From: Arthrobacter sp. ISL-72
Lineage (GTDB): Bacteria; Actinomycetota; Actinomycetes; Actinomycetales; Micrococcaceae
NCBI RefSeq assembly: GCF_018613755.1
Contig: NZ_JAGGPP010000004.1
Span: forward strand, 186,001 to 250,000
Reading direction: 5' to 3'
DNA: 64,000 nt
The notes beneath the pieces are model-generated. The model did no database searches. It worked only from the letters and a program-made list of their open reading frames with translations, and was not told the origin of the DNA. Below are positions 46,201 through 60,155 of the stretch, one piece after another. Each line of letters opens with the position of its first letter. The stretch's first letter is position 1. Position numbers and translations under genes: made by a program.

Positions 46201-47319
46201 CAGGGCCCAGGTGACATTCCCGGTCAGATGCCACGCCCAAGCCGAGGCAGCCACTGTCAACGACAGCCGCGCGCCGTAGATCTTCAGGAGGCGGTGGCCG
46301 GCTCCCGGCGCTGCGGCTGCCAGACCCAAGTACGCTCCGCAGAGGGCCAGGATCAGCGCGAACTCGCCGCGGTCCAAACGGAGCGGCAAAACCGTTGCCG
46401 CAACAGCCACAGCGGGGACCACGATCGGATCCAGGACCATGATGGGACGCAGGAACAACGGTGCAACCCAGCCCGGCTTGGCCAGCGTCACCAGCGTCAT
46501 CGCCACAGCGAAGCCGATCACCACCGCGAAGTACCAGACAAGGGAAGCACCCAACAGGGAGACGCCGGACCACGCCGTCGAAACCATAAAGGTGAAGGAC
46601 AGGTACACCAGAACCCGGCTTTCGAGCCGTACCGCGGCCACGACGTATGCGAGCGTTCCAAAGACAGAAGTCAGGAGCCAGGCGAGTGGCCCGTCCTGCA
46701 CGGCAAAGTTATACATGGCCAGGCCGGCGACGGGAACCAGTGCCAGTCCTGTTCCGGCGAATGCAACGGCGGCGGGCCGGAGCTTCGGCGCCTTGGCGTG
46801 CAGTGCCAATCCGGTTCCGTAGAACAGGGCAGTGATAAGGCAGACGCCGGCAAAACGCAGCACAGCCGGCAGCGCGGTCCCTACGAAGAGTGCGGCCGCT
46901 GCCACCAGCAAAAGACTGGCCACATAAAGAGTGACGTTGATGTTCTGGCGTTCGCGTCTCTCCTTGCGTGCCAGGAGTTCGGCCGGTGACTCCTTGTGGA
47001 GGGATCCGTAGCTGGGCGCCACGACGGGCGCGGGTGGTCCAATCCTGGTCCCGGAAAACTCCGTTCCGGCGAACCCGACCCGGGCCGGCTGCACTGGCGC
47101 GGGAAGGGTGGTGTCCAGCACGGCGGGGGCACCACTGTTGGGGGTCCGTTGCCCCGAGGCCGCGGCCACCGCGTCATGCCATCCCTGGACATGGCCGGCG
47201 TTGAAACCGGCCCGGTAGGCTTCGCCGGCTGTCGCTTTCAGCTGGCGGATGGAATTCCGGGAGCCTGCCAACAGCACCGCGGTGATGATGAGCAGAAGTG
47301 TGATGAAGGCAGGCCACAT
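43213..47319 (-). CDS. Very large polytopic membrane protein (SCO7613-like), function unknown
   Basis: A 1368-residue protein that is almost entirely membrane helices (several dozen) after an N-terminal helix and a short soluble part (about residues 25-125) with a charged pre-membrane block (ELLARKERRERQNINVTLYVASLLL). It resembles the actinobacterial SCO7613/DUF2339-type proteins in layout; no catalytic motif is seen. ATG 47319 is chosen because AAAGGAAAC lies just upstream; an ATG at 47340 has none. A palindromic operator-like site lies upstream (47367-47385). Confidence 0.75.
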   Translation of the reverse strand: MWPAFITLLLIITAVLLAGSRNSIRQLKATAGEAYRAGFNAGHVQGWHDAVAAASGQRTPNSGAPAVLDTTLPAPVQPARVGFAGTEFSGTRIGPPAPVVAPSYGSLHKESPAELLARKERRERQNINVTLYVASLLLVAAAALFVGTALPAVLRFAGVCLITALFYGTGLALHAKAPKLRPAAVAFAGTGLALVPVAGLAMYNFAVQDGPLAWLLTSVFGTLAYVVAAVRLESRVLVYLSFTFMVSTAWSGVSLLGASLVWYFAVVIGFAVAMTLVTLAKPGWVAPLFLRPIMVLDPIVVPAVAVAATVLPLRLDRGEFALILALCGAYLGLAAAAPGAGHRLLKIYGARLSLTVAASAWAWHLTGNVTWALFTAGVLLAIQAAAVAATADRLQRWCPAPGGRQHWTLDSFVSLGAQLILILVMLLPASGGREDLLLTSVLASVATGMIIAVAAGETAEWALPAALATGLIAGSTLGPWLVFNILAAATLFWAVRLADPRSPLRPHFILAGRLAGTLAVPALTAAIMDSSDGVLAAAIFAFSLALVLQQLASAAAERMGAMAMVPVPTLAGFTAAGAACLLALSVTDSTAGSLLSTIALPAQLVASLAIGTLLLPKSGPDDDPGTSWRPTVAEALPLGVSAAAVLTAYSGVSRGLANGLLLLVVLYLGSSALRSAAVARRWAYWWMARAAATLLLVMAYVQLQEVSGPLMFAGEELSVATVLIAVLGLQLVFPLVAAVRDRAPDAVVSDVALVLAVQTVTLALSMVIPSAAMEAGPGEWQRTVVVTVMALSAAACGYVFRDLSAAAAFAPSMLAVLLVSSGGRLSDVELLLGIFAVYSAVMVVAADPPLLKGTYFAAARLLTAALAIVLSYDVTTSVTVVSLTFAGVLAFQHVVRWAMRHRLEQVPFQDAAVWVTLGAQALLPALYLVQAGGVSATLPGEGGRGVVLVELLLLLLGALAAHRLFAVGGAIYLCLYAGVFGVVASGPALQFGAGTLLAEPLLSRDGVPLTLLAASLAFNVSGIVRRRRPDGVRVAGADAWFWLAGAVVPSFVAGLTAGQAADWITGATLLVLAATGFTASHVERLPMLYPPAAVLVLAGSTLVTAALFRDAEGVWGAYLPWLAGCGLGGSVLYCGSFVLKTNDGMRQRTLAGAGALGLAAAAIAGTPNDATSQTAAVLVAMTVALVAREVPRGICRLTLEAGAFLVTIAVQRAVLFTDGELHATFWALQWYVLLAAVLAALRYIAGFRTAGRTLLGSGAALLGLSGLGILFGGSGSQQLWVLVLHAALLLAGLLIGERMFVWWGAAGVALCLMWALRSYTFALLALIAVGLIAFALWKLARAKPAAPDGGGPLPERQPAPDGRQDHLY

Positions 47320-47366
47320 CTTGTTTCCTTTCGGTGTCATCGCCGCGGATCGGAGCCGTAAGCTAC

Positions 47367-47385
47367 TTATCCAGCGATTGGATAA
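47367..47385 (-). promoter_or_regulatory. Operator-like palindrome upstream of the large membrane protein
   Basis: TTATCCA-N5-TGGATAA, a perfect 7-bp inverted repeat. On the minus strand TTGGCT lies upstream with a 17-base spacer to TGGATA, so the palindrome would sit between -35 and -10. Confidence 0.4.
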
Positions 47386-47394
47386 ATAGTAGCC

Positions 47395-47433
47395 AAAAAA
47401 CAGCCCCGCTGCGACATGCGCAGCGGGGCTGTT
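47395..47433 (-). terminator. Intrinsic terminator after tuf
   Basis: 15-bp perfect stem (47399-47413 with 47419-47433), 5-base loop, then six T on the minus strand (47400-47395). Confidence 0.9.
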
Positions 47434-47495
47434 GATCAGTATCAGATGGCCGTCAGACGGCCAGCCGATTCTTCATCAAAACAGTTCAGCAAGTA

Positions 47496-48686
47496 TTACT
47501 TGTTGATCTTGGTGACGCGTCCCGAACCAACGGTGCGGCCGCCTTCGCGGATTGCGAAGCCGAGGCCCTCTTCCATGGCGATGGGCTGGATGAGCGCAAC
47601 GGTCATCTCAGTGTTGTCGCCAGGCATAACCATTTCCGTGCCTTCCGGCAGGGTGATAACGCCGGTTACGTCCGTGGTACGGAAGTAGAACTGCGGGCGG
47701 TAGTTGGAGTAGAACGGGTTGTGACGTCCGCCTTCGTCCTTGGAGAGGATGTAGACGTTAGCCTCGAAGTCGGTGTGCGGGGTGATGGAACCCGGCTTGA
47801 CTACAACCTGGCCACGCTCTACGTCATCGCGCTTCAGACCGCGGAGCAGGAGACCACAGTTCTCGCCGGCCCATGCTTCGTCGAGCTGCTTGTGGAACAT
47901 CTCGATACCGGTAACCGTGGTCTTCTGGACCGGGCGGATGCCGACGATCTCGACCTCAGAGTTGATCGCGAGGGTTCCACGCTCGGCGCGGCCCGTAACA
48001 ACGGTGCCACGGCCGGTGATCGTGAAGACGTCTTCGATCGGCATCAGGAACGGCTTGTCGCGGTCACGTACGGGGTCCGGAACGGACTCGTCGACAGCAG
48101 CCATCAGGTCCTCAACGGACTTGACCCACTCCGGGTCGCCTTCCAGTGCCTTCAGGCCGGAAACGCGAACAACGGGTGCTTCGTCACCGTCGAAGCCCTG
48201 GGAGCTCAGGAGCTCACGAACTTCCATTTCAACGAGGTCGAGGAGTTCCTCGTCATCGACCATGTCAGCCTTGTTCAGTGCGACCAGCAGGTAGGGAACG
48301 CCAACCTGGCGGGCGAGCAGAACGTGCTCACGGGTCTGTGCCATCGGGCCGTCAGTAGCGGCAACCACGAGGATTGCACCGTCCATCTGAGCTGCACCGG
48401 TGATCATGTTCTTGATGTAGTCAGCGTGACCCGGAGCGTCTACGTGTGCGTAGTGGCGCTTCTCGGTCTGGTACTCAACGTGGGAGATGTTGATGGTAAT
48501 GCCGCGCTGACGCTCTTCGGGAGCAGAGTCAATCGACGCGAAGTCACGCTTCTCGTTGAGAGTCGGGTACTTGTCGTACAGCACCTTGGAAATGGCGGCC
48601 GTCAACGTCGTCTTACCGTGGTCAACGTGACCAATGGTACCGATGTTAACGTGCGGCTTAGTCCGCTCGAACTTTGCCTTTGCCAC
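47496..48686 (-). CDS. tuf: Elongation factor Tu
   Basis: A 396-residue GTPase that delivers aminoacyl-tRNA: G1 [14 protein letters not shown], switch [15 protein letters not shown]4 NKADMVDD, then beta-barrel domains ([16 protein letters not shown]). GTG start after AGGAGG. Last gene of the str operon, with a 247-base gap and its own likely promoter. Confidence 0.98.
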   Translation of the reverse strand: MAKAKFERTKPHVNIGTIGHVDHGKTTLTAAISKVLYDKYPTLNEKRDFASIDSAPEERQRGITINISHVEYQTEKRHYAHVDAPGHADYIKNMITGAAQMDGAILVVAATDGPMAQTREHVLLARQVGVPYLLVALNKADMVDDEELLDLVEMEVRELLSSQGFDGDEAPVVRVSGLKALEGDPEWVKSVEDLMAAVDESVPDPVRDRDKPFLMPIEDVFTITGRGTVVTGRAERGTLAINSEVEIVGIRPVQKTTVTGIEMFHKQLDEAWAGENCGLLLRGLKRDDVERGQVVVKPGSITPHTDFEANVYILSKDEGGRHNPFYSNYRPQFYFRTTDVTGVITLPEGTEMVMPGDNTEMTVALIQPIAMEEGLGFAIREGGRTVGSGRVTKINK

Positions 48687-48755
48687 AGGTTCCTCCTAGA
48701 ACGTTTTCAAATGACTTACTCTCCGGCCGCGCTTGTCGCGGCAGAAACTCCAGTA

Positions 48756-48785
48756 AGTCTACTTGGGGGGCTTTGGATTGGTGAA
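48756..48785 (-). promoter_or_regulatory. Probable tuf promoter
   Basis: Minus strand TTCACC (48785-48780), 18-base spacer, TAGACT (48761-48756). TAGACT is also the best -10 upstream of secY, truA and rpsL in this window. Confidence 0.45.
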
Positions 48786-48881
48786 ATTGCAGATTCAGGA
48801 ACTAATACTAGTCCCTCGAGCCTGTTCGTGCAGATGGCCGGCATCCGGGCTGGCCTGCTACCGGCCACCTGCACCGGGCTA

Positions 48882-48899
48882 GTTTCCGAATTCGGAAAC
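48882..48899. promoter_or_regulatory. Perfect 18-bp palindrome between fusA and tuf
   Basis: GTTTCCGAATTCGGAAAC is its own reverse complement with no spacer, so it looks like a protein-binding site rather than an RNA hairpin. No regulator can be named. Confidence 0.4.
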
Positions 48900-48933
48900 G
48901 CACCCGAGTTTGTCGCTTTGAAAGTCCGGTGGA

Positions 48934-51048
48934 CTACTCGCCGCGGGTCTTCTGGATGATCTCGTCGGCAAATGCCTTCGGGACCTCGGCGTAGCTGTGG
49001 AACGTCATGGAGTACACAGCGCGGCCCTGCGTCTTTGAACGCAGGTCGCCGATGTAGCCGAACATGCCGGACAGCGGGACGTGTGCGCGGATAACCTTGA
49101 CGCCCTGGGCGTCCTCCATGGACTGCATCTGGCCACGACGGGAGTTGAGGTCACCGATAACTTCACCCATGTATTCCTCAGGGGTGCGGACCTCGACATC
49201 CATCAGCGGTTCGAGCAGGATGGGATTCGCCTTGCGTGCGGCTTCCTTGAAAGCCATACGGCCGGCGATCTTGAACGCCATTTCCGAGGAGTCAACATCG
49301 TGGTACGCGCCGTCGATCAGCGTGGCCTTGATACCAACAACCGGGTAGCCGGCCAGGACGCCGTCGTTCAGTGCATCCTGGATACCTGCATCAACAGACG
49401 GAATGTATTCGCGCGGGATACGGCCGCCAGTGACCTTGTTCTCGAACTCGTACAACTCGCCGTCGGAAGTGTCCAATGGCGCGATGGCGATCTGGATCTT
49501 TGCAAACTGACCCGAACCACCGGTCTGCTTCTTGTGCGTGTAGTCATGACGCTCTACACCACGCTTGATGGTTTCGCGGTAAGCAACCTGGGGCTTGCCC
49601 ACGTTTGCCTCAACCTTGAATTCGCGGCGCATGCGGTCCACCAGGATGTCCAGGTGGAGCTCGCCCATGCCGGCGATAATCGTCTGGCCGGTGTCTTCGT
49701 TGAGGGAGACCTGGAAGGTCGGGTCCTCAGCGGAGAGCTTCTGGATGGCCGTGGAGAGCTTCTCCTGGTCACCCTTGGTGTTCGGCTCGATGGCAACCGA
49801 GATCACGGGCTCCGGGAAGCTCATGGACTCGAGGACAATCTGGTTGCTGGAGTCGCACAGGGTGTCGCCCGTGGTGGTGTCCTTCAGCCCGATCGCTGCG
49901 TAGATGTGGCCGGCGGTAGCGCCGTCGACGGGCATTTCCTTGTTGGCGTGCATCTGGAACAGCTTGCCGATGCGCTCCTTCTTACCCTTGGTGGAGTTGA
50001 CCACCTGGGCACCTGCTTCGACGTGACCGGAGTACACACGGATGAAGGTGAGCTGGCCGAAGAACGGGTGGGCAGCGATCTTGAACGCCAGGGCCGAGAA
50101 CGGCTCTTCGGAAGACGGCTTGCGCGTCAGTTCCTTCTCTTCGTCGCGGGGATCGTGACCGATCATCGGAGGGACGTCGAGCGGGTTCGGCAGGTAGTCG
50201 ACAACGGCATCCAGCATCGGCTGCACGCCGCGGTTCTTGAAGGCGGAACCGCAGAAGACCGGGTAGATCTCGGAGTTGATCGTCATCTTGCGGATGCCGG
50301 CCTTGAGCTCGTCGATTGAGATCTCTTCGCCCTCAAGGTACTTCTCCATGAGTTCTTCGGAGGCCTCGGCAACGGCCTCAATGAGGGTTGCACGGTACTC
50401 TTCAGCCTTCGCCTGGAGGTCAGCCGGGATCTCCTGGACCTCGTACTTGGCCCCCATGGTGACGTCACCCTTGGCATCGCCGGGCCAGACCAGTGCACGC
50501 ATGTACAGGAGGTCGACGACGCCGATGAAGTCGTTCTCGGCGCCGATCGGCAGCTGCATAACGAGCGGCTTGGCACCGAGGCGGCTGATGATGGTGTCGA
50601 CGGTGAAGTAGAAGTCAGCGCCCAGCTTGTCCATCTTGTTGACGAAGCAGATACGCGGAACGTTGTACTTGTCAGCCTGGCGCCAAACAGTCTCGGACTG
50701 CGGCTCCACGCCTTCCTTGCCATCGAACACGGCAACTGCACCGTCGAGGACGCGCAGGGAGCGCTCAACCTCAACCGTGAAGTCTACGTGGCCGGGGGTG
50801 TCGATGATGTTGATCTGGTTGTTTTCCCAGAAGCAGGTCACGGCGGCAGACGTGATGGTGATGCCGCGTTCCTTTTCCTGTTCCATCCAGTCGGTGGTCG
50901 AAGCGCCGTCGTGCGTTTCGCCGATCTTGTGGTTCACACCTGTGTAGAACAGAATGCGCTCGGTGGTGGTGGTCTTGCCGGCATCAATGTGGGCCATGAT
51001 GCCGATATTGCGGACCTTACTAAGGTCGGTAAGCACGTCCTGTGCCAC
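48934..51048 (-). CDS. fusA: Elongation factor G
   Basis: A 704-residue translocase GTPase: G1 [46 protein letters not shown], and domain IV with [17 protein letters not shown] near the end. The GTG at 51048 is chosen for GGGAG 6 bases upstream; an ATG at 51075 adds nine residues without a site. Confidence 0.98.
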   Translation of the reverse strand: MAQDVLTDLSKVRNIGIMAHIDAGKTTTTERILFYTGVNHKIGETHDGASTTDWMEQEKERGITITSAAVTCFWENNQINIIDTPGHVDFTVEVERSLRVLDGAVAVFDGKEGVEPQSETVWRQADKYNVPRICFVNKMDKLGADFYFTVDTIISRLGAKPLVMQLPIGAENDFIGVVDLLYMRALVWPGDAKGDVTMGAKYEVQEIPADLQAKAEEYRATLIEAVAEASEELMEKYLEGEEISIDELKAGIRKMTINSEIYPVFCGSAFKNRGVQPMLDAVVDYLPNPLDVPPMIGHDPRDEEKELTRKPSSEEPFSALAFKIAAHPFFGQLTFIRVYSGHVEAGAQVVNSTKGKKERIGKLFQMHANKEMPVDGATAGHIYAAIGLKDTTTGDTLCDSSNQIVLESMSFPEPVISVAIEPNTKGDQEKLSTAIQKLSAEDPTFQVSLNEDTGQTIIAGMGELHLDILVDRMRREFKVEANVGKPQVAYRETIKRGVERHDYTHKKQTGGSGQFAKIQIAIAPLDTSDGELYEFENKVTGGRIPREYIPSVDAGIQDALNDGVLAGYPVVGIKATLIDGAYHDVDSSEMAFKIAGRMAFKEAARKANPILLEPLMDVEVRTPEEYMGEVIGDLNSRRGQMQSMEDAQGVKVIRAHVPLSGMFGYIGDLRSKTQGRAVYSMTFHSYAEVPKAFADEIIQKTRGE

Positions 51049-51117
51049 GGTGTCTCCCTTTCGGATGGACTGCACGTTCGCCGCCGGCTCATCTGAGCCG
51101 GCGGCGTCCGGGAAGTA

Positions 51118-51588
51118 TTACCAGCGGTAGTGTGCGAAGGCCTTGTTGGACTCGGCCATCTTGTGGGTGTCTTCGCGACGCTTCACAGCGGCACCCAGAC
51201 CGTTGGAGGCATCCAGGATTTCGTTCTGGAGGCGCTCGGTCATCGTCTTTTCGCGGCGGGCCTTGGAGTAACCGACCAGCCAGCGCAGGGCGAGGGCGGT
51301 GGACCGGCCCGGCTTGACCTCAACCGGAACCTGGTAGGTGGCGCCACCGACACGGCGGGAGCGGACCTCAAGGGAAGGCTTGACGTTCTCCATGGCCTTC
51401 TTGAGGGCTGCAACGGGGTCGCCGCCGGACTTGGCGCGGGCGCCTTCGAGGGCACCGTAAACGATGCGCTCAGCGGTGGACTTCTTGCCGTCTACCAGCA
51501 CCTTGTTGATGAGCTGGGTGACCAGCGGGGAGCCGTATACGGGATCTAGTACTAGCGGCCGCTTGGGGGCCGGACCCTTGCGAGGCAT
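51118..51588 (-). CDS. rpsG: 30S ribosomal protein S7
   Basis: A 156-residue S7, the primary binder of the 16S 3' domain: [31 protein letters not shown], and [43 protein letters not shown]. One base after rpsL. Confidence 0.97.
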   Translation of the reverse strand: MPRKGPAPKRPLVLDPVYGSPLVTQLINKVLVDGKKSTAERIVYGALEGARAKSGGDPVAALKKAMENVKPSLEVRSRRVGGATYQVPVEVKPGRSTALALRWLVGYSKARREKTMTERLQNEILDASNGLGAAVKRREDTHKMAESNKAFAHYRW

Positions 51589-51589
51589 A

Positions 51590-51964
51590 TTACTTCTTCT
51601 CCATCTTTGCGCCGTAGCGGCTGCGGGCCTGCTTACGGTTCTTCACACCCTGGGTATCGAGGGCGCCACGGACGATCTTGTAGCGGACACCCGGAAGGTC
51701 CTTCACACGACCGCCACGGACGAGCACAATGGAGTGCTCCTGGAGGTTGTGGCCTACACCGGGGATGTAGGCAGTGACTTCAACGCCACCGTTAAGGCGC
51801 ACACGTGCAACCTTACGCAGAGCCGAGTTCGGCTTCTTCGGGGTGGTGGTGTAGACGCGGGTGCAGACACCGCGGCGCATCGGGCTGCCGTTAAGCGCGG
51901 GAGCCTTGGTCTTTTTGACCTTAGGCGTGCGGCCCTTACGGACCAGCTGGTTAATCGTAGGCAC
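51590..51964 (-). CDS. rpsL: 30S ribosomal protein S12
   Basis: A 124-residue S12: [31 protein letters not shown] and [21 protein letters not shown]. The two lysines where streptomycin-resistance changes usually arise (in TPKKPNS and GGRVKDLPG) are wild type. GTG start. First gene of the str operon. Confidence 0.97.
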   Translation of the reverse strand: MPTINQLVRKGRTPKVKKTKAPALNGSPMRRGVCTRVYTTTPKKPNSALRKVARVRLNGGVEVTAYIPGVGHNLQEHSIVLVRGGRVKDLPGVRYKIVRGALDTQGVKNRKQARSRYGAKMEKK

Positions 51965-52280
51965 TCTCGTGTTCTCCGTTTTATCCGGAGCGGCCGCTGA
52001 CAGCCGCTCTCCTTTTGCTTTGCCCCGCCGCCCGAGCTTTGAAGAATCTCCAGAGCAGCTGAGGCGAAGCCTTAATAGTCGGATCGCACACCGGGACTCT
52101 GACTTGCGTCATCATTGGCCCCTAGGCATGCAAAAATGTGGCACACGTTGCACAAGAACCCTGCAAACCGGAAACGTCGCTCTGGCCTAGCTTTTCAGCT
52201 CAGCCGGCGCACTCATCCACTGCCACAATAACAATTGGTATCCAGTCTAACATGGACGGCCGTCAGGCCTTAATCGGCGG
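51965..52280 (-). promoter_or_regulatory. str operon promoter and leader
   Basis: About 315 bases without a gene between the rpoC terminator and rpsL. Minus-strand TAGACT at 52249-52244 is the best -10, giving a leader of about 270 bases; the -35 is poor. The leader has AT-rich stretches (CACATTTTTGCATG) but no clear terminator hairpin. Confidence 0.45.
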
Positions 52281-52287
52281 TTAAACG

Positions 52288-52323
52288 GGGAGGGTCCCCC
52301 ACCTTGCGGTGCGGGACCCTCCC
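52288..52323 (-). terminator. Terminator after rpoC
   Basis: GGGAGGGTCCC (52288-52298) pairs perfectly with 52313-52323, with an inner CACC/GGTG stem, followed on the minus strand by CGTTTAAC. Confidence 0.75.
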
Positions 52324-52339
52324 TTGTCAGACTCTGCGG

Positions 52340-56239
<3,900 letters not shown>

Positions 56240-56302
56240 ATGGTCCCTGTTCTCTCTTGTTCTCTAAATTCTGAAGTCTTGGGTTACGGGAAGAGGGAGG
56301 TG

Positions 56303-56336
56303 GGTACGACGGCGGGTGGTCACCCGCCGTCGTACC
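56303..56336 (-). terminator. Perfect 16-bp hairpin between rpoB and rpoC
   Basis: 56303-56318 pairs perfectly with 56321-56336. No T-run, so a pause, processing or stability element is more likely than full termination, since rpoC must be made with rpoB. Confidence 0.5.
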
Positions 56337-56344
56337 TCACCTGG

Positions 56345-59300
56345 CTAAACCTCTTCTACGGAACTGGGCTCTGCACGAGACAGATCGATGCCCAGTTCTT
56401 CCGCAGCCGTGAAGACTGCGTCATCAGAGTCACGCATTTCAATTGTGGTTCCGTCCGTGGAAAGCACTTCCACGTTCAGGCACAGCGACTGCATTTCCTT
56501 GATCAAGACCTTGAAGGACTCAGGAACACCCGGCTCCGGGATGTTCTCGCCCTTGACGATGGCTTCATAGACCTTCACGCGACCGTGGATATCATCCGAC
56601 TTGATCGTGAGGAGTTCCTGGAGCGTGTAAGCGGCGCCGTATGCTTCGAGCGCCCACACTTCCATTTCACCGAAGCGCTGACCACCGAACTGGGCCTTAC
56701 CACCCAGCGGCTGCTGCGTGATCATGGAGTACGGGCCGGTGGAGCGAGCGTGGATCTTGTCGTCCACCAAGTGGTGGAGCTTCAGGATGTACATGTAGCC
56801 GACCGAGATCGGATCCGGGAACGGTTCGCCGGAGCGGCCGTCGAACAGGCGGGTCTTGCCCGAGGAGTTGATCAGGCGGTCACCGTCGCGGGTCACGTTG
56901 GTTGAGTCGAGCAGGCCCGTGATTTCTTCTTCACGCGCACCGTCGAAGACCGGCGTTGCAACAGTGGTCTGGCCACTCTCGCGCGGCAGGTTCGGCAGCT
57001 GCTTGACCCACTCGGGCTCGCCTTCGATCTTCCAACCGGTTTTGGCAACCCAGCCGAGGTGCGTTTCGAGCACCTGGCCGACGTTCATACGGCCCGGAAC
57101 ACCCAGCGGGTTCAGGACGATATCAACGGGGGTACCGTCGGCAAGGAAGGGCATGTCCTCGATCGGAAGGATCTTGGAGATAACACCCTTGTTGCCGTGG
57201 CGGCCGGCGAGCTTGTCGCCGTCGGTGATCTTACGCTTGGCGGCCACGTAAACGCGGACCAGCTGGTTGACGCCCGGGGGCAGCTCGTCGTCGTTGTCGC
57301 GGTCGAAGACGCGGACGCCGATGACGGTGCCGGACTCGCCGTGCGGAACCTTCAGGGAGGTGTCGCGCACTTCGCGGGACTTCTCGCCGAAGATGGCGCG
57401 CAGCAGGCGCTCTTCCGGGGTCAGTTCGGTTTCACCCTTCGGGGTGACCTTTCCGACCAGGATGTCGCCGGCTTCAACCTCGGCACCGATGTGGATGATG
57501 CCGCGCTCGTCCAGGCCGGCCAGGACTTCCTCGGACACGTTGGGGATGTCACGGGTGATTTCCTCGGCACCAAGCTTGGTGTCGCGGGCATCGATCTCGT
57601 GCTCCTCGATGTGGATGGAGGAAAGAACGTCCTCGGCAACAATGCGCTGCGAGAGGATGATGGCGTCCTCGAAGTTGTGGCCTTCCCATGACATGAATGC
57701 CACGAGCAGGTTCTTACCGAGGGCGAGTTCACCCTGGTCCGTTGCCGGGCCGTCAGCGATGATGCCGCCGACCTCCAGGCGCTGGCCTTCGCTGACCAGG
57801 ACACGGTGGTTGTAGCAGTTGCCCTGGTTGGAGCGGGCGAACTTGTTGATGCGGTAGTTGGTTTCCGTGCCGTCGTCGTTGAGCATGATGACGAGTTCAG
57901 CGGACACCTCGGTGACCACACCGGCCTTCTTCGCGATGACAACGTCACCGGCGTCGACTGCTGCGGCGCGCTCCATGCCGGTACCAACGAACGGTGCCTC
58001 GGAGCGGACCAGCGGCACGGCCTGACGCTGCATGTTGGCACCCATGAGTGCGCGGTTAGCATCGTCATGCTCGAGGAACGGGATCAGGGCCGTAGCCACG
58101 GACACCATCTGGCGCGGGGAAACGTCCATGAACTCGACCTCGGCGGCGGGAACCAGCACGGGCTCGCCTCCACCACCACGGGCGCGGACCAGGACGGTGT
58201 CCTCGGCGAACTTCTTGTTCTCGTCCAGCGGAGCGTTGGCCTGTGCGATCAGGACCTCTGCTTCGTCGTCGGCCGTCAGGTACTGGACGTCGTCGGAAAC
58301 GACGCCGTCCTTCACGAGGCGGTACGGGGTTTCGATGAAGCCGAACGGGTTGATGCGGCCGTAGGATGCCAGCGAACCGATCAGACCAATGTTCGGGCCT
58401 TCAGGGGTTTCGATGGGGCACATACGTCCGTAGTGGGACGGGTGAACGTCTCGGACTTCCATGCCTGCACGGTCACGGGACAGACCACCCGGGCCAAGCG
58501 CGGACAGACGGCGCTTGTGAGTCAGACCCGACAGCGGGTTGTTCTGGTCCATGAACTGCGACAGCTGGGAGGTTCCGAAGAACTCCTTGATGGCTGCCAC
58601 GACCGGGCGGATGTTGATCAGCGTCTGCGGCGTGATGGCCTCGACGTCCTGCGTGGTCATACGCTCGCGGACAACGCGCTCCATACGGGAGAGGCCGGTG
58701 CGGACCTGGTTCTCGATGAGCTCGCCGACGGCGCGGATGCGGCGGTTGCCGAAGTGGTCGATGTCATCGATCTCGACGCGCAGTTCGTGGTCCTGGCCGT
58801 CGCGCTTGCCCGTGAGGGTCTTCTCGCCGGCGTGCAGGGCAACCAGGAACTTGATCATGGCAACGATGTCTTCAACGTGCAGGACCGAGGCTTCCTTGTC
58901 GCCAAGGGAGCGGTCGATGCCAAGCTTGCGGTTGATCTTGTAACGGCCAACCTTGGCCAGATCGTAGCGCTTGGAGTTGAAGTACAGGTTGTCCAGCAGG
59001 GACTGGGCAGCCTCGACTGTGGGCGGCTCGCCCGGGCGCAGCTTCCGGTAGATGTCCAGCAAGGCGTCTTCGCGGGTTTCGGTGGCGTCCTTCTCCAGCG
59101 TTGCGCGCATGGAGTCGTACTGGCCGAACTCTTCGAGGATCTGGCCTTCGGTCCAGCCGAGGGCCTTCAGCAGCACCGTGACGGACTGCTTGCGCTTGCG
59201 GTCAAGGCGGACGCCGACCTGGTCGCGCTTGTCGATCTCGAGCTCGAACCAGGCGCCGCGGGACGGGATGATCTTCGCAGTGAAGATGTCCTTGTCGCTG

Positions 59301-59860
59301 GTCTTGTCGGCAGTGCGCTCAAAGTAGGCACCCGGGGAACGGACCAGCTGGGAAACAACGACACGCTCGGTGCCGTTGACGACGAAGGTGCCCTTCTCGG
59401 TCATCAGCGGGAAGTCACCCATGAACACGGTCTGCTGCTTGATTTCGCCCGTATTGTTGTTCATGAATTCGGCTTTAACGTACAGCGGAGCCGAGTACGT
59501 AGCGTCCCGGTCCTTGCACTCGGCCATGGTGTACTTGGGGTCAGCGAACTCCGGATCGGAGAAGCTCAGGGACATGGTGCCCTGGAAATCCTCGATCGGG
59601 GAGATCTCTTCGAAGATGTCGGACAGACCGGAGCTAGTGGCGACGCTGAGGTCACCTTCTTCGACGGCTTTCGCAACACGTGCCTGCCAGCGTTCGTTTC
59701 CGACCAGCCAGTCGAAGCTGTCCGTCTGGAGGGCAAGCAGATTCGGAACGTCAAGGGGTTCGTGAATCTTTGCGAATGAGAGCCGGCGAGTGGCACCATC
59801 GGTGCTGTCGGCATTGATAGCGGTAGCGTTGTTTACATTAGAGGTGCTCGAGGCGACCAA
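56345..59860 (-). CDS. rpoB: RNA polymerase beta subunit
   Basis: A 1171-residue protein, close to the mycobacterial length. The rifampicin region [19 protein letters not shown] ... [20 protein letters not shown] has the sensitive-type sequence at the usual resistance positions (Asp in FMDQ, His in LTHKR, Ser in RLSALG). TTG start at 59860 after AAGGA is preferred; a GTG at 59875 has no site. Expressed from the promoter at 60104-60132 with a leader of about 240 bases. Confidence 0.98.
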   Translation of the reverse strand: MVASSTSNVNNATAINADSTDGATRRLSFAKIHEPLDVPNLLALQTDSFDWLVGNERWQARVAKAVEEGDLSVATSSGLSDIFEEISPIEDFQGTMSLSFSDPEFADPKYTMAECKDRDATYSAPLYVKAEFMNNNTGEIKQQTVFMGDFPLMTEKGTFVVNGTERVVVSQLVRSPGAYFERTADKTSDKDIFTAKIIPSRGAWFELEIDKRDQVGVRLDRKRKQSVTVLLKALGWTEGQILEEFGQYDSMRATLEKDATETREDALLDIYRKLRPGEPPTVEAAQSLLDNLYFNSKRYDLAKVGRYKINRKLGIDRSLGDKEASVLHVEDIVAMIKFLVALHAGEKTLTGKRDGQDHELRVEIDDIDHFGNRRIRAVGELIENQVRTGLSRMERVVRERMTTQDVEAITPQTLINIRPVVAAIKEFFGTSQLSQFMDQNNPLSGLTHKRRLSALGPGGLSRDRAGMEVRDVHPSHYGRMCPIETPEGPNIGLIGSLASYGRINPFGFIETPYRLVKDGVVSDDVQYLTADDEAEVLIAQANAPLDENKKFAEDTVLVRARGGGGEPVLVPAAEVEFMDVSPRQMVSVATALIPFLEHDDANRALMGANMQRQAVPLVRSEAPFVGTGMERAAAVDAGDVVIAKKAGVVTEVSAELVIMLNDDGTETNYRINKFARSNQGNCYNHRVLVSEGQRLEVGGIIADGPATDQGELALGKNLLVAFMSWEGHNFEDAIILSQRIVAEDVLSSIHIEEHEIDARDTKLGAEEITRDIPNVSEEVLAGLDERGIIHIGAEVEAGDILVGKVTPKGETELTPEERLLRAIFGEKSREVRDTSLKVPHGESGTVIGVRVFDRDNDDELPPGVNQLVRVYVAAKRKITDGDKLAGRHGNKGVISKILPIEDMPFLADGTPVDIVLNPLGVPGRMNVGQVLETHLGWVAKTGWKIEGEPEWVKQLPNLPRESGQTTVATPVFDGAREEEITGLLDSTNVTRDGDRLINSSGKTRLFDGRSGEPFPDPISVGYMYILKLHHLVDDKIHARSTGPYSMITQQPLGGKAQFGGQRFGEMEVWALEAYGAAYTLQELLTIKSDDIHGRVKVYEAIVKGENIPEPGVPESFKVLIKEMQSLCLNVEVLSTDGTTIEMRDSDDAVFTAAEELGIDLSRAEPSSVEEV

Positions 59861-59949
59861 GAGGGATCCTTCCACAGACCTTCAGGCGTTTTCAGATCTC
59901 CCCCGTTGAAAGCCCTGCAGAATGACTCCGCAGCGCTACCAGTCCGGTT

Positions 59950-59960
59950 CCGCTATATGA
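59950..59960 (-). repeat. CCGCTATATGA element, second copy upstream of rpoB
   Basis: Exact 11-mer, 90 bases upstream of the rpoB start in the leader. With its flank it shares 13 bases (GTCATATAGCGGA on the minus strand) with the copy before rpoA. Confidence 0.6.
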
Positions 59961-60035
59961 CCCGGGACCCACGCTGTCCATGGCGTTGCCCGTCCGGGAC
60001 GGCACGTTGATGGAACAGCTGCTAGGCAAAGCCCA

Positions 60036-60046
60036 CCGCTATATGA
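60036..60046 (-). repeat. CCGCTATATGA element, first copy upstream of rpoB
   Basis: Exact 11-mer 86 bases upstream of the other rpoB copy and just downstream of the predicted rpoB promoter. Confidence 0.6.
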
Positions 60047-60103
60047 AGGCTGAAGGTAAACAGGGAAGACGCAAATATCTACGATACGGCAAAACTGCGC
60101 ACG

Positions 60104-60132
60104 TGTCTACCCCACTTCCCCGCTTATTGCAA
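60104..60132 (-). promoter_or_regulatory. rpoB-rpoC promoter
   Basis: Minus strand TTGCAA (60132-60127), 17-base spacer, TAGACA (60109-60104). It lies just downstream of the lipoprotein gene's stop codon. Confidence 0.55.
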
Positions 60133-60155
60133 GCACTGTTGCCGAAGGCACCTAG

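Noticed and set aside
51590..51964. Streptomycin-resistance change in rpsL
   Set aside because: Both key lysines are present.
57806..59779. Very long open frame on the plus strand opposite rpoB
   Set aside because: It is the antisense shadow of a highly biased high-GC gene; no ribosome site, no recognisable domain, and rpoB is certain.
56345..59860. Rifampicin-resistance change in rpoB
   Set aside because: The resistance region reads as the sensitive type.
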